A DNA stretch of 64,000 bases from Hymenobacter properus (GCF_015694735.1 NZ_JADQDP010000001.1:992001-1056000); one strand, 5' to 3'. Shown: positions 44,175 through 53,086, counted from the first letter of the stretch. Made by a program: numbers and translations. The notes: generated by a model not told the origin, from the sequence alone.

Positions 44175-44876
44175 CTACGCCCGGGCCGGGAACACGCCCT
44201 GCAGGGCAATGCAATAGCTGATGGTGAGGTAGGGCGAAAGCGAGTCGATGGGCTGGCTGCCGCCCGTGGAAGTCACAGTCGCGGCGGCAGCCAGGCCGGT
44301 GTTGAGCGCGTCGGCGCGGTTCAGCACGGGCACATTCTCGCCACTGGCGTTGGTGGCCAAGGGCACGGCCGGCAGGTTGGCCAAGGGCGTGTTGCTGGTA
44401 CCGGAAACGGTGCTTACTAGCGTGCTGTGCACGTGGCCGGCCATCGCCGTTGTCAGGGCCACGGACTCGCTGCCAATTCGGTTGCCCACGACGCGGGGCG
44501 TGAGGCCTGGCCCGTTGCCCTGGCCAATGGGCGTGTAGCCCTGCAGGTTGGGCAGGGCAAAATTGGTGGTGCCGTTGCCGCCGTACATGGTACCTAGCAA
44601 CGAGAACAAGGCCGTATTCTGGGCAATGGACAGCAGCTGGCCGTTGCAGAGCGCAAAGCCCACCGGCGCAAAATTGCCCGCAAACATCATGATTTCGCCC
44701 ACGTACACGTCGTCGCCCAGCACTTGCGCGGGGCTGGCGGGGCGGGCTGCGGCGGGCGCTACCAAGGCCGCCCCGCCGAGGGCGGCCGTCAGGCGCTTAA
44801 GCCAGCTGCGCCGGGCCGGCTCGGCCGCGGCGGGGGGGGCAGCCTCGGGGCTGCCGGGAATAAGAATTTGAGCCAT
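44175..44876 (-). CDS. Tail-collar-domain protein with Tat-like export signal, copy 2
   Basis: 233 residues. N-terminus ARRSWLKRL and hydrophobic ALGGAALVAPAAA; body GEIMMFAGNFAPVGFALCNG, GTMYGGNGTTNFALPNLQGY, and AGHVHS; C-terminus ALQGVFPARA. It is 43 bases from the next gene and 49 from the previous, so one operon. Confidence 0.8.
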   Translation of the reverse strand: MAQILIPGSPEAAPPAAAEPARRSWLKRLTAALGGAALVAPAAARPASPAQVLGDDVYVGEIMMFAGNFAPVGFALCNGQLLSIAQNTALFSLLGTMYGGNGTTNFALPNLQGYTPIGQGNGPGLTPRVVGNRIGSESVALTTAMAGHVHSTLVSTVSGTSNTPLANLPAVPLATNASGENVPVLNRADALNTGLAAAATVTSTGGSQPIDSLSPYLTISYCIALQGVFPARA

Positions 44877-44925
44877 AGCGAAAGTTGAAAAAACCGAAAT
44901 GAGCCTAACCAGCTCTGCCCTCCCG

Positions 44926-45651
44926 CTAGTTGCGCGAGGGGTAGACGCCCTGCAGGGCTATGCAGAAATTAAGCGTCTGGTAGGGGGCCAGCACCGAAAA
45001 TGGCTGCGAGCCGCCGGCAGGTTGTATGGCACGCCCGTCTTCGGCGAGGCCCGAAGGGTTGGGCGCGTAGGCCAGAATGTTGACGGGGGCGCCGTTCAGG
45101 TCCACGCTGGGGGGCACTACGGCCGCCAGTGTGCCGTTGGGAGCATTGGAAGTGGCCGTGGCGTTGCTCACCTGGTAGCCGTGGTTGTGCGCGGGAAGAC
45201 TGTTAACAGATAACGTAGCGCCTTCCCGGCCGCCGGCCAGGCCCACGTAGTAGCTGCTGCCCGAAGTAGGGCTGGTGCCGGAGCCCACGGGCACCCGGCC
45301 GCGCATATCGGGCAGGGCAAAAGTTGTGCGGCCATCGCCCCCGTACATCGTGCCCAGCAGGGAGAAAAGGGCGGCGTTCTGGGCAATGGGCAGCAGCTGC
45401 CCGTTGCATTGGGCCCAGCCACGGGGCGCAAAATCAAAAGGGAAAATTTGAATCTCGCCCACGTAGGGCGAGCCGCCCATCACCTGCTTGGCAGAGGCCG
45501 GGGCAGCCTTGGCCGCCCGGCTCAAAAACAGGCCGCCCAAAAAGGCGCTCAGGCCTTTAAGCCAGCCCCGCCGGGCCGGTGCGGGCGGTAACCCAGCTGC
45601 CTCCGTTGGGGCCAGCAAGGTGGAGTTTGCGGAAGTAAAAGGTGTTTCCAT
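44926..45651 (-). CDS. Tail-collar-domain protein with Tat-like export signal, copy 1
   Basis: 241 residues, first of three paralogues. Start at ATG 45651. N-terminus contains ARRGWLKGLSAFLGGLFLSR, then GEIQIFPFDFAPRGWAQCNG, GTMYGGDGRTTFALPDMRGR, PAHNHGYQ and the end ALQGVYPSRN. A TAAGTTTG -7 element lies on the minus strand at 45720-45727, likely the promoter for all three collar genes and possibly the adhesin. Confidence 0.8.
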   Translation of the reverse strand: METPFTSANSTLLAPTEAAGLPPAPARRGWLKGLSAFLGGLFLSRAAKAAPASAKQVMGGSPYVGEIQIFPFDFAPRGWAQCNGQLLPIAQNAALFSLLGTMYGGDGRTTFALPDMRGRVPVGSGTSPTSGSSYYVGLAGGREGATLSVNSLPAHNHGYQVSNATATSNAPNGTLAAVVPPSVDLNGAPVNILAYAPNPSGLAEDGRAIQPAGGSQPFSVLAPYQTLNFCIALQGVYPSRN

Positions 45652-45719
45652 ATGATGAGGGCAAAACAAAGACCGGCACCCCACCAAATGAGGGCGTAAA
45701 ATTCAGTTATTCCTGGTGC

Positions 45720-45727
45720 CAAACTTA
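45720..45727 (-). promoter_or_regulatory. -7 element for the tail-collar operon
   Basis: CAAACTTA reads TAAGTTTG on the minus strand, matching TAnnTTTG, 69 bases before the first collar gene. No clear -33 element was found by eye. Confidence 0.5.
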
Positions 45728-45863
45728 CAATTTTTAACCTGAATTATCCAGTACTTTTTTCACCGGAATGCCTTGGTGACTGAGTGTTTCAGCGGCCGTA
45801 AATCAGCCAGTGGGGTGGCCGTAACCCAGGTGCAGCCGGGGGCCGTCTGTTCCAAACAGCTAA

Positions 45864-45902
45864 GGGCCAGTAGCCGCGCGCAAACCGCGCGGCCACTGGC
45901 CC
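45864..45902. other. Long imperfect palindrome downstream of pgk
   Basis: GGGCCAGTAGCCGCGCG pairs with CGCGCGGCCACTGGCCC around a short CAAA loop, with one mismatch. It lies about 55 bases after the pgk stop and could end the pgk transcript, although no T run follows. The stretch 45728-45955 has no gene. Confidence 0.6.
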
Positions 45903-45955
45903 TCTACCAAACGCGAAGCACCCCGGGCCAACCGGCCCGGCGGCTTCACCAAAGC

Positions 45956-47146
45956 TTAACCTAGCGCCGCCACGCCGGGCAGCTCCTTGCCTTCCATGTA
46001 CTCGAGCAGGGCGCCGCCGCCCGTGCTGATGTAGCTCACCTGGTCGCCGAAGCCCAGCTGCTGCACCGCCGCTGCCGAGTCGCCCCCGCCGATGAGCGAA
46101 TAGGCGCCCTGGCTAGTGGCTTCGGCAATGGCGTGGGCCACTTCCTCGGTGCCCTTGGCAAAGTTCGGCATCTCAAATACGCCCATGGGGCCGTTCCAGA
46201 GGATGGTTTTGCTTTGGCGGATGACGTCGGCGAAGACCTGGCGGCTTTCCGGGCCCAGGTCGAGGCCCATCCAGCCGTCGGGGATGTCGTGGTTGGTGGC
46301 CACTTTCACCTGCGCGTCGTTGGCAAACTTGTCGGCCACCAGCGAGTCGGTGGGCAGTAGCAGGTTCACGCCCTTGGCTTTGGCGCGCTGAATCAGCTCG
46401 CGGGCCAGGTCCACCTTGTCGGCTTCGAGCAGGGAGCTGCCCACTTTGCCGCCCTCGGCCACCGCAAAGGTGTAGGCCATGCCGCCGCCGATGAGCAGGT
46501 TGTCGACCTTATCCAGCAACTTCTCGATGATGAGAATCTTGTCGGAAATCTTGGCCCCGCCCATGATGGCCGTGAAAGGGCGCTCGGCTTGTTCCAGCAC
46601 CTTTTTGGCGTTGTCGATTTCGGATTGCAGCAGGTAGCCGCCCACCCGGTCCTGGGGCGCGAAGGCATCGGCCATCACGGCCGTGGAGGCGTGGGCGCGG
46701 TGGGCCGTGCCAAAGGCATCGTTCACATACACATCGCCCAGCTTGGCCAGCTTGGCGGCAAATTCCTTGTCACCGGCTTCCTCTTCTTTGTAAAAGCGCA
46801 CGTTGTCGAGCAGCAGCACCTGGCCGGGCTGCAGCGCGGCGGCCTTTTGCGCGGCCTCCTCCCCTAGCACGTCGCCGCCGAACTGCACCTCGCGGCCGTA
46901 TTCCTGCGAGAGTCGCTGCACGAGGTTTTCAAGCGAAAACTTCTTTTCGTAGCCGCCCTTGGGCCGGCCCAGGTGCGAGAGGAGCACCACCGAGCCGCCG
47001 TCGTTCAGGATTTTCATCACCGAGCGCGTGGCCATGCGGATGCGCGTGTCGTCGGTGATGTGCAGGTCCTTGTCGAGGGGCACGTTGAAATCGACGCGCA
47101 TCACGGCGTGCTTGCCGGCAAAGTTGTAAGAATCGAGGGTGTTCAT
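45956..47146 (-). CDS. pgk: Phosphoglycerate kinase
   Basis: 396 residues; ATG 47146 gives the standard N-terminus, [18 protein letters not shown]. It also shows [40 protein letters not shown], the C-terminal ATP site ([20 protein letters not shown]) and [13 protein letters not shown]. It transfers phosphate from 1,3-bisphosphoglycerate to ADP in glycolysis. Length and motifs are those of an intact cytoplasmic enzyme. It has no glycolytic neighbours. Confidence 0.97.
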   Translation of the reverse strand: MNTLDSYNFAGKHAVMRVDFNVPLDKDLHITDDTRIRMATRSVMKILNDGGSVVLLSHLGRPKGGYEKKFSLENLVQRLSQEYGREVQFGGDVLGEEAAQKAAALQPGQVLLLDNVRFYKEEEAGDKEFAAKLAKLGDVYVNDAFGTAHRAHASTAVMADAFAPQDRVGGYLLQSEIDNAKKVLEQAERPFTAIMGGAKISDKILIIEKLLDKVDNLLIGGGMAYTFAVAEGGKVGSSLLEADKVDLARELIQRAKAKGVNLLLPTDSLVADKFANDAQVKVATNHDIPDGWMGLDLGPESRQVFADVIRQSKTILWNGPMGVFEMPNFAKGTEEVAHAIAEATSQGAYSLIGGGDSAAAVQQLGFGDQVSYISTGGGALLEYMEGKELPGVAALG

Positions 47147-47308
47147 GAAGAGAGTGAAACGGTGAGAAGTGTGGTTGGTCAGTGCTGCAAAAGTGCGTAT
47201 TTCCGCGTTGCCGAGTAGGAGGACCGCCGCATTTTGCGCCTCGTCGTTGCCCGATGACGCCGGAAGGACACACCCGACCTTGATGCCGAGACGCAAAAAA
47301 CGGCGGCG

Positions 47309-48163
47309 CTACGGCCGTGCGGCCCCCTCGTGGTAGCGCACCAAAGCATCAATGGGCTCGCGCAAAATCTGGCCCACGGCCATGTCGTGGCGCTGGGCTA
47401 CGGCGGCCAGCGCGTCGCGGAAGTAGTAGCCCACCGAGCCCACGCAGTTGAAAGCATGGCGTTGGTAGTCGGGGTAATGCGTCACGATTTGCTCAAACAA
47501 GGCCTCGAAGGCCCGCGTCACCACTTCCTGGCAATAGGGCTCGTCGGCATGCTCGCTGGCAAACCGGGCAAAGCTGGCCAGGAAACGGTTGGGCGAGGGC
47601 TGGTTGTAGAGCCGGTCGAGCACTTCGCTCACGTCGCCCAGTCGGTACTCGGCCTGGAGCTGGGCGGCCAGGCCGGCGGGCAGCCGGCCGCGCAAGTAGT
47701 CGCGCAGCACCTGTCGGCCGATGGACGTGCCCGAGCCCTCGTCGCCCAGCGAGTAGCCCAACGACTCAATCACCTGCGTAATGCGCTGGCCGTCATACAA
47801 ACAGGAATTGGTGCCCGTACCCAAAATGGCGGCGAAACCCGCCTGCTGCCCCAGCAAAGCGCGGGCCGCCGCCAGCAGGTCTTCGGCCACGTACACCTCT
47901 TCGGCCTGGGGCCACACCTGCCGCAGGGCCCCGGCCACCACCTCGGCCTTGGCCGGCGAGAGCACGCCGGAGCCGTAATAATGAATCGAGCGAATGGGCG
48001 CCTGCCGCACATCGACCGGCACCTGGCGTGCCAGCGAGGCCGCAATGCCCGGCGTGTCCCAGAAATAAGGGTTGTAGCCTTCCGTATTGAAGTATTGGGG
48101 CAGGCCGCCGGCCAGCAAGGCCCAGCTGCAGGTGGTTGAGCCACCGTCGGCAATCAGTATCAT
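47309..48163 (-). CDS. N-acetylglucosamine kinase-type BadF/BadG ATPase
   Basis: 284 residues, start at ATG 48163. The ASKHA-fold signature begins at once: MILIADGGSTTCSW (phosphate 1), GTGTNSCLYDG (adenosine side), and LGYSLGDEGSGTSIGRQVL, typical of GlcNAc kinase. Probably phosphorylates GlcNAc or muropeptide-derived sugars in the cytoplasm. A TATTTTTG element lies only seven bases upstream, so the mRNA may have almost no leader. A glycosylasparaginase is divergent from it, which releases GlcNAc-containing products. Confidence 0.75.
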   Translation of the reverse strand: MILIADGGSTTCSWALLAGGLPQYFNTEGYNPYFWDTPGIAASLARQVPVDVRQAPIRSIHYYGSGVLSPAKAEVVAGALRQVWPQAEEVYVAEDLLAAARALLGQQAGFAAILGTGTNSCLYDGQRITQVIESLGYSLGDEGSGTSIGRQVLRDYLRGRLPAGLAAQLQAEYRLGDVSEVLDRLYNQPSPNRFLASFARFASEHADEPYCQEVVTRAFEALFEQIVTHYPDYQRHAFNCVGSVGYYFRDALAAVAQRHDMAVGQILREPIDALVRYHEGAARP

Positions 48164-48169
48164 AGGGGG

Positions 48170-48177
48170 CAAAAATA
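48170..48177 (-). promoter_or_regulatory. -7 element very close to kinase start
   Basis: CAAAAATA reads TATTTTTG on the minus strand, six bases before the ATG. Transcription would start at or next to the start codon. Confidence 0.45.
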
Positions 48178-48394
48178 TGCGGGAGTTGGCGGCTGGCCTT
48201 ATCTTTCGCCGCTTGGCAATCGGGCTCAAGAAATGGCACGTCCTGCTGAGCTCAGTCGTAGCATCTCTATCGCGGGAGTAATCCAATCGGAGCAAGCACG
48301 TTGCGCGGCAAAGATGCTGCGGCGGCACGCACGGCCTTGATGCGCGGAATGCTCAGCATGACCGTTTTTTTCACACAAATACAATCTTACAGCC

Positions 48395-49411
48395 ATGTCC
48401 TCCCGCCGCCAATTCCTGCAAAACTCCGCCGCTGGCCTGGCCGGCCTGGCTGCCTCTCCCCTGGCGGCTGTGGCGCTGCCCGCCGCGCCGGTGGCCGGCA
48501 AGCCGGTCGTCATCTCTACCTGGGACGCGGGCGTGAACGCCAACAAAGGGGCCTGGAAAATCATCGGCCCCGGGGGCTACGCCCTCGACGCTGTGGAAGC
48601 CGGCGTGATGGTAACCGAGTCGGAACAAGGCTGCTGCGTGGGTCTGGGCGGCAACCCCGACCGGGAAGGAATCGTGACGCTTGACGCCTGCATCATGGAC
48701 GAGAAGTTCAACTGCGGCGGCGTGGCCGGCCTCGAGCGCATCAAGCACCCCATCAGCGTGGCCCGGCGCATAATGGAGCGCACGCCGCACGTGCTGCTGG
48801 TGGGCGAGGGTGCCCAGCAGTTTGCCGTGGCCCAAGGCTTCCCGCTGGAACCGCAGCAGTTGAGCGCCGACGCCAAAAAGGCCTATGAGCAGTGGTTGAA
48901 AACCAGCCAGTACAAGCCCGTCGTCAACATCGAGAACAGCGGCCGCAAGCCCACCGGCCCCGTGGGCGGCCCCCAAAACCACGACACCATTGCCATGCTG
49001 GCGCTTGATGCGCAGGGCCGCCTCAGCGGCAGCTGCACCACCAGCGGCATGGCCTTCAAAATGCGCGGCCGCGTGGGCGACTCGCCCCTCATCGGCTCGG
49101 GCCTGTTCGTGGACCCGGCGGTGGGGGCCGCCGCCGCCACCGGCCAGGGCGAGGACGTGGTGCGCATTGCTGGCGCCCACACCGTGGTGGAGCTCATGCG
49201 CCAGGGCCGCACGCCGCAGCAGGCTTGCCAGGAGGCCATCGGGCGCATTGCCGCCATCAAAGGCGCCAAGGCTAAGGACATTCAAGTGGCGTTTATTGCC
49301 CTCAGCAAAACCGGACAGACGGGGGCGTATGCCCTGCAAAAAGGCTTCAACTTCACCGTGAGCACTACCGACACGCCGGTACTGCGGGATAGTGAGTTTT
49401 TGTTGAAATAG
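48395..49411 (+). CDS. Glycosylasparaginase (N4-(beta-GlcNAc)-L-asparaginase), Tat-exported
   Basis: 338 residues. N-terminus MSSRRQFLQNSAAGLAGLAA is a Tat signal. GNPDREGIVTLDACIMD, then the autocleavage site in PQNHDTIAMLALD, where the Thr after His-Asp becomes the new N-terminal nucleophile, then GSCTTSGMAFKMRGRVGDSPLIGSG, typical of the family. The enzyme cleaves the GlcNAc-Asn bond of N-linked glycoprotein remnants in the periplasm. Divergent from the GlcNAc kinase, so both may serve glycoprotein salvage. Confidence 0.92.
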   Translation: MSSRRQFLQNSAAGLAGLAASPLAAVALPAAPVAGKPVVISTWDAGVNANKGAWKIIGPGGYALDAVEAGVMVTESEQGCCVGLGGNPDREGIVTLDACIMDEKFNCGGVAGLERIKHPISVARRIMERTPHVLLVGEGAQQFAVAQGFPLEPQQLSADAKKAYEQWLKTSQYKPVVNIENSGRKPTGPVGGPQNHDTIAMLALDAQGRLSGSCTTSGMAFKMRGRVGDSPLIGSGLFVDPAVGAAAATGQGEDVVRIAGAHTVVELMRQGRTPQQACQEAIGRIAAIKGAKAKDIQVAFIALSKTGQTGAYALQKGFNFTVSTTDTPVLRDSEFLLK

Positions 49412-49418
49412 GATTGCG

Positions 49419-49517
49419 CGTCATGCAGAGCGCAGCGAAGCATCTCGCGTGCGCAACGCATTCCAACCGAAAGGATTAGTACTGCACGCGAGATGCTTCG
49501 CTGCGCTCTGCATGACG
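49419..49517. repeat. Palindromic dispersed repeat
   Basis: CGTCATGCAGAGCGCAGCGA and following bases are inverted about 30 bases later. It sits between glycosylasparaginase and cutC and ends ten bases before the cutC ATG. A related copy is at 53087-53178. Confidence 0.9.
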
Positions 49518-49526
49518 TTCAATCAC

Positions 49527-50231
49527 ATGTCCCTCACCCTGGAAATCTGCGCAGCGTCCCTTCCCTCAGCCCTGGCGGCGCAGGCGGGTGGCGCGCACCG
49601 CATCGAGCTGTGCCAAAACCTGGAGCAGGGCGGCATCACGCCCTCCTACGGCCTGATTCGCGAAGCGCTGGCGCAACTCAGCATCCCGGTGTTTGTGCTC
49701 ATTCGGCCGCGGCCGGGCGGTTTCGTGTACTCGGCCGATGAGCTGGCCATGATGCGGGCCGATATCGGGATATGCCGCGAGCTGGGGGCAGCCGGGGTGG
49801 TGTTGGGCGCGCTCGATGCGGCTGGGCGCGTAGCTCTGGCCGCTTGCCGGGGGCTCATCGAGCGGGCGGGTGCTATGCAAGTCACCTTCCACCGCGCCTT
49901 CGATGTGTGCCCCAACCAGTCGCAGGCGTTGGAAGATATTATCGCGCTGGGCTGCCAGCGGGTGCTCACTTCGGGTGGCTACCCCACGGCCGAGGCCGGC
50001 CAAACGCAGCTGGCGGCGCTGGTGCAGCAAGCGGCCGGGCGCATCAGCGTCATGCCGGGTGCGGGCGTTTCGGCGGCCAACATCCAGGAGCTGGCCCGGC
50101 ACACGGGCGCGCACGAGTTTCACACCAGCGCCAAGCGCCGGCTGCCGGCCAACCCGGCCGATGGGCTGTTCGCGACGGAACAATTTGAGACAGATGCCGC
50201 TTTGGTGGCGGAGCTGGTGGCGCTGCTGTAG
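49527..50231 (+). CDS. cutC: CutC family protein
   Basis: 234 residues from ATG 49527. The TIM-barrel CutC signatures are present: LEICAASLPSALAAQAGGA, RIELCQNLEQGGITPSYGLI, VLIRPRPGGFVYS, VTFHRAFDVC, RVLTSGG, ISVMPGAGVSAANI and HEFHTSAKR. CutC has been linked to copper homeostasis, but its molecular role is debated. The repeat upstream leaves little room for a promoter. Confidence 0.92.
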   Translation: MSLTLEICAASLPSALAAQAGGAHRIELCQNLEQGGITPSYGLIREALAQLSIPVFVLIRPRPGGFVYSADELAMMRADIGICRELGAAGVVLGALDAAGRVALAACRGLIERAGAMQVTFHRAFDVCPNQSQALEDIIALGCQRVLTSGGYPTAEAGQTQLAALVQQAAGRISVMPGAGVSAANIQELARHTGAHEFHTSAKRRLPANPADGLFATEQFETDAALVAELVALL

Positions 50232-50311
50232 CGCGGACTTTGGTCCGCGAGGCGGCGGAAACCGCCCACCAGCCGCACCGCGCGGGGACGCGGACTAAAA
50301 GTCCGCGCTAC
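50228..50311. repeat. Palindromic repeat between cutC and ligase gene
   Basis: GTAGCGCGGACTTT and AAAAGTCCGCGCTAC are inverse copies at the ends, with a GC-rich inner palindrome. It begins in the stop codon of cutC. Confidence 0.8.
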
Positions 50312-50318
50312 GGGTTCT

Positions 50319-50326
50319 TACCTTTG
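50319..50326 (+). promoter_or_regulatory. -7 element nine bases before the ligase start
   Basis: TACCTTTG matches TAnnTTTG. With the usual spacing transcription would begin within a few bases of the ATG at 50335, giving a nearly leaderless mRNA. Confidence 0.6.
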
Positions 50327-50334
50327 CGACACTT

Positions 50335-53085
50335 ATGAAAATCGGCATTTTTTTCGGGGGCACTTCGCGCGAGCGAGAAATTTCGTTCGCGGGCGGCCGC
50401 ACCGTGTTTGATAATCTGGACAAGGCGCTGTTTCAGCCCGTGCCCATCTTCGTGGATAGCCTGGGGCAGTTCATTCTGCTCGACTGGCAGTTCATTTACA
50501 AAGGCACCATTCGGGATTTCTACCCGCCGGTGAGCGCCTTGCCGCCTACCGTGCACCATTTGCAGGTGTACATCGAGAGCCTGGGCGAACTCAGCCCCGA
50601 TGCGCGCGCCACGGCCATTGCCCAGGTGGGCCGCCCGGTGCAGGCCGAGGAACTGCCACAGCTAATGGACTTTGCCTTTCTGGCCCTGCACGGGCCGGGC
50701 GGTGAAGACGGCGCCATTCAGGGGCTGCTGGAGTGGCTGGGCATCCCCTACTCGGGCTCGGGCATTCTGCCGTCGGCTTTCGGCATCGATAAAATCGCGC
50801 AGAAAAACCTGCTGCACGCCCTGGGCCGCCCCACGCCCGACTTCCGCGTCATCGCCGCCGAGGAATGGGACTTGACGGACCACGCCGCCACCCTTGCTTA
50901 CCTGGTGCGCGAGCTGGGCTTGCCGCTGGTGCTCAAAGCACCGCGCCAGGGCTCCAGCATCGGAGTAAGCATTTTGAAAACCGACGACCTGGCCAAGTTT
51001 GAGGCCGCCATCGATAAGAGCCTGTTCCGCAAAACCGTGACGCGCGCCGACTGGCAGCGCCTCGGCGAGCAGGACCGCATTGCCTGGGTGCAGCACCTCA
51101 CGGATATCCGCGAAGGCATCGGTCTGCCGGTGGTAGTTGACAGTTATCCGTTGTCAGTTGTTAGTGGTGAGGCTAGCCTGACAACGAACAACCAACAACC
51201 GACAACTATCTACCACCCCGAAGCCCTGCTCACGGCTCTGACCGAGGCCTTGGAAACGGCCGAAGCCGTGCGCCTGACCAATGTGGACGGCGAAACCCAG
51301 GTGCTGGTGGAGAGCTTTGTGGCCGGCCGCGAGTTCTCGTGCATTGTGGTGGAAGACCCCAACGGCCTGCCGCTGGCCCTGCCCCCGACGGAGATTGTGA
51401 AGGGCGAGGAAATGTTCGACTACCGCTCGAAATACCTGCCCGGCCTGGCCCGCAAAATCACGCCCATCGACCTGCCCGAGGCGAAAATTCAGGAAATCCG
51501 GGAGGCTTGTGAGGAGATGTTCCGCACTTTTGGCTTCCAGGTGTACGCGCGTCTGGACGGCTTTGTGGCGCACGATGGCCGGCTGTTTTTGAATGACCCG
51601 AACACCACCTCGGGCATGCTGCCGGCCTCGTTCTTCTTCCACCAGGCGGCCGAAATCGGGCTAAATCCCTCGCAGTTTCTCACCTACCTCATTCGCACCT
51701 CGCTGGCTGCCCGGCGCCGCGCCGGAATGCATCCGGTGAATTTGGCACAACTGCTCGCTAAGCTCGATACCGCCGTGGCCGGCCGCCAGCACGAGGCCAC
51801 CGAGCGCATTCGGGTGGCCGTGATTATGGGCGGTTACTCCTCGGAGCGGCACATTTCGGTGGAGAGTGGGCGCAACATCTACGAGAAGCTCAGCTCCTCG
51901 GCCAAGTACGCGCCGGTGCCGGTATTTCTCACGGGTTCCAGCGCGGAGCACAAGCTGTATGTGCTGCCCGTGAACGTGATGCTGAAGGACAACGCCGACG
52001 ACATCCGCGAGAAAATAGAGCACGCCGAGGCCGGCGAAGCCACGCACCCCATTCTGGAGCGCATCCGGCGTGAGGCCGGCGACATCACCCGCACCTACGC
52101 CGGGCAGGCGCTGGCCCAGCCGCGCCGCATCTCGTTCGAGGAGCTGGCCCAGCTGGCCGACGAGGTGTTCATTGCCCTGCACGGCCGCCCCGGCGAGGAC
52201 GGCGCCCTGCAGCAGGAGCTGGAACGCTTCAACCTGCCCTACAACGGCTCGGGCGTGGCCAGCAGCAGCATCACCATCAATAAGTTCGAAACGAACAAGC
52301 GCCTGCGCGAGGCCGGCTTGCTGGTGGCCGAACACCGCATGGCCAACAAGCTGGAGTGGCAGGCCGACGCCGAAAGCTTCTACCGCAGCCTCGAAACGCA
52401 GTTTCCCTACCCCTTCATCGCCAAGCCGGCCGACGACGGCTGCTCCTCGGCGGTGAAGAAAATTAAAAACCGCGCGGAGCTCGAAGCCTTCTGCCAGCTC
52501 ATCTTCCGCACCGAAGAAGACCTGTTGGCCGGCCCGGCTGAGGTGCTGCACTTGGGCTTCAAAGAGGAATTCCCGCGCAAAGATGCCTTCCTGGTCGAGA
52601 CGCTCATCAGCCGCGACGGGGCCGCGCATTTCCTCGAAATCACCGGCGGCCTGCTCACGTCTTATGATACGAACGGCCAGCTCAACATCGAAGTATTTGA
52701 AGCCAGCGAAGCCCTGGCCACCGGCGAGGTGCTGAGCCTGGAAGAAAAATTCCTGGCCGGCGAAGGCCAGAACATCACCCCCGCCCGCTACGCCCCAGAC
52801 CCGGCCGAGCGCCAGCGCATCAGCAATGAGGTGAAGGCCGTGCTGCGCCGCGTGGCCGAAGTGCTCGATATTCAGGGCTATGCGCGCATCGACGCCTTTG
52901 TGCGCGTGCGCCAGGGCGGTGAGGTGGAGGTGCTCATCATCGAAGTGAACTCCCTGCCCGGCATGACGCCCGCCACCTGCATCTTCCACCAGACGGCGCT
53001 GGCCGGCTACACGCCATACCAGTTCATCGACCGGATTCTGGAGTTCGGCAAGGCGCGGGTTGAAAAGGCCGTGCCCGCCAACTAG
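50335..53085 (+). CDS. Tandem D-alanine-D-alanine ligase-like protein (double ATP-grasp)
   Basis: 916 residues, about twice the length of Ddl. Half 1 (1-470) starts KIGIFFGGTSREREISFAGG and has the substrate loop region GSSIGVS (about residue 210) but a changed metal-binding end (FLNDPNTTSGM, about 420). Half 2 (about 490-916) starts VAVIMGGYSSERHISVESG, has a degenerate loop (KPADDGCSSAV) but a normal metal site (IIEVNSLPGMTPAT, about 870). Ddl joins two D-Ala for peptidoglycan. The protein probably acts in wall synthesis in the cytoplasm, but whether both halves are active is open. An in-frame repeat lies at about residues 267-292. Confidence 0.75.
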   Translation: MKIGIFFGGTSREREISFAGGRTVFDNLDKALFQPVPIFVDSLGQFILLDWQFIYKGTIRDFYPPVSALPPTVHHLQVYIESLGELSPDARATAIAQVGRPVQAEELPQLMDFAFLALHGPGGEDGAIQGLLEWLGIPYSGSGILPSAFGIDKIAQKNLLHALGRPTPDFRVIAAEEWDLTDHAATLAYLVRELGLPLVLKAPRQGSSIGVSILKTDDLAKFEAAIDKSLFRKTVTRADWQRLGEQDRIAWVQHLTDIREGIGLPVVVDSYPLSVVSGEASLTTNNQQPTTIYHPEALLTALTEALETAEAVRLTNVDGETQVLVESFVAGREFSCIVVEDPNGLPLALPPTEIVKGEEMFDYRSKYLPGLARKITPIDLPEAKIQEIREACEEMFRTFGFQVYARLDGFVAHDGRLFLNDPNTTSGMLPASFFFHQAAEIGLNPSQFLTYLIRTSLAARRRAGMHPVNLAQLLAKLDTAVAGRQHEATERIRVAVIMGGYSSERHISVESGRNIYEKLSSSAKYAPVPVFLTGSSAEHKLYVLPVNVMLKDNADDIREKIEHAEAGEATHPILERIRREAGDITRTYAGQALAQPRRISFEELAQLADEVFIALHGRPGEDGALQQELERFNLPYNGSGVASSSITINKFETNKRLREAGLLVAEHRMANKLEWQADAESFYRSLETQFPYPFIAKPADDGCSSAVKKIKNRAELEAFCQLIFRTEEDLLAGPAEVLHLGFKEEFPRKDAFLVETLISRDGAAHFLEITGGLLTSYDTNGQLNIEVFEASEALATGEVLSLEEKFLAGEGQNITPARYAPDPAERQRISNEVKAVLRRVAEVLDIQGYARIDAFVRVRQGGEVEVLIIEVNSLPGMTPATCIFHQTALAGYTPYQFIDRILEFGKARVEKAVPAN
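51133..51210. repeat. Dispersed inverted repeat inside the ligase gene, in frame
   Basis: AGTTGACAGTTATCCGTTGT and nearby bases are mirrored by CGAACAACCAACAACCGACA further on. It resembles TTAGTTG/CAACTAA-type dispersed repeats common in Bacteroidota intergenic DNA. It encodes about 26 residues (DSYPLSVVSGEASLTTNNQQ and neighbours) not expected in Ddl and keeps the frame open. Confidence 0.75.
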
Positions 53086-53086
53086 T

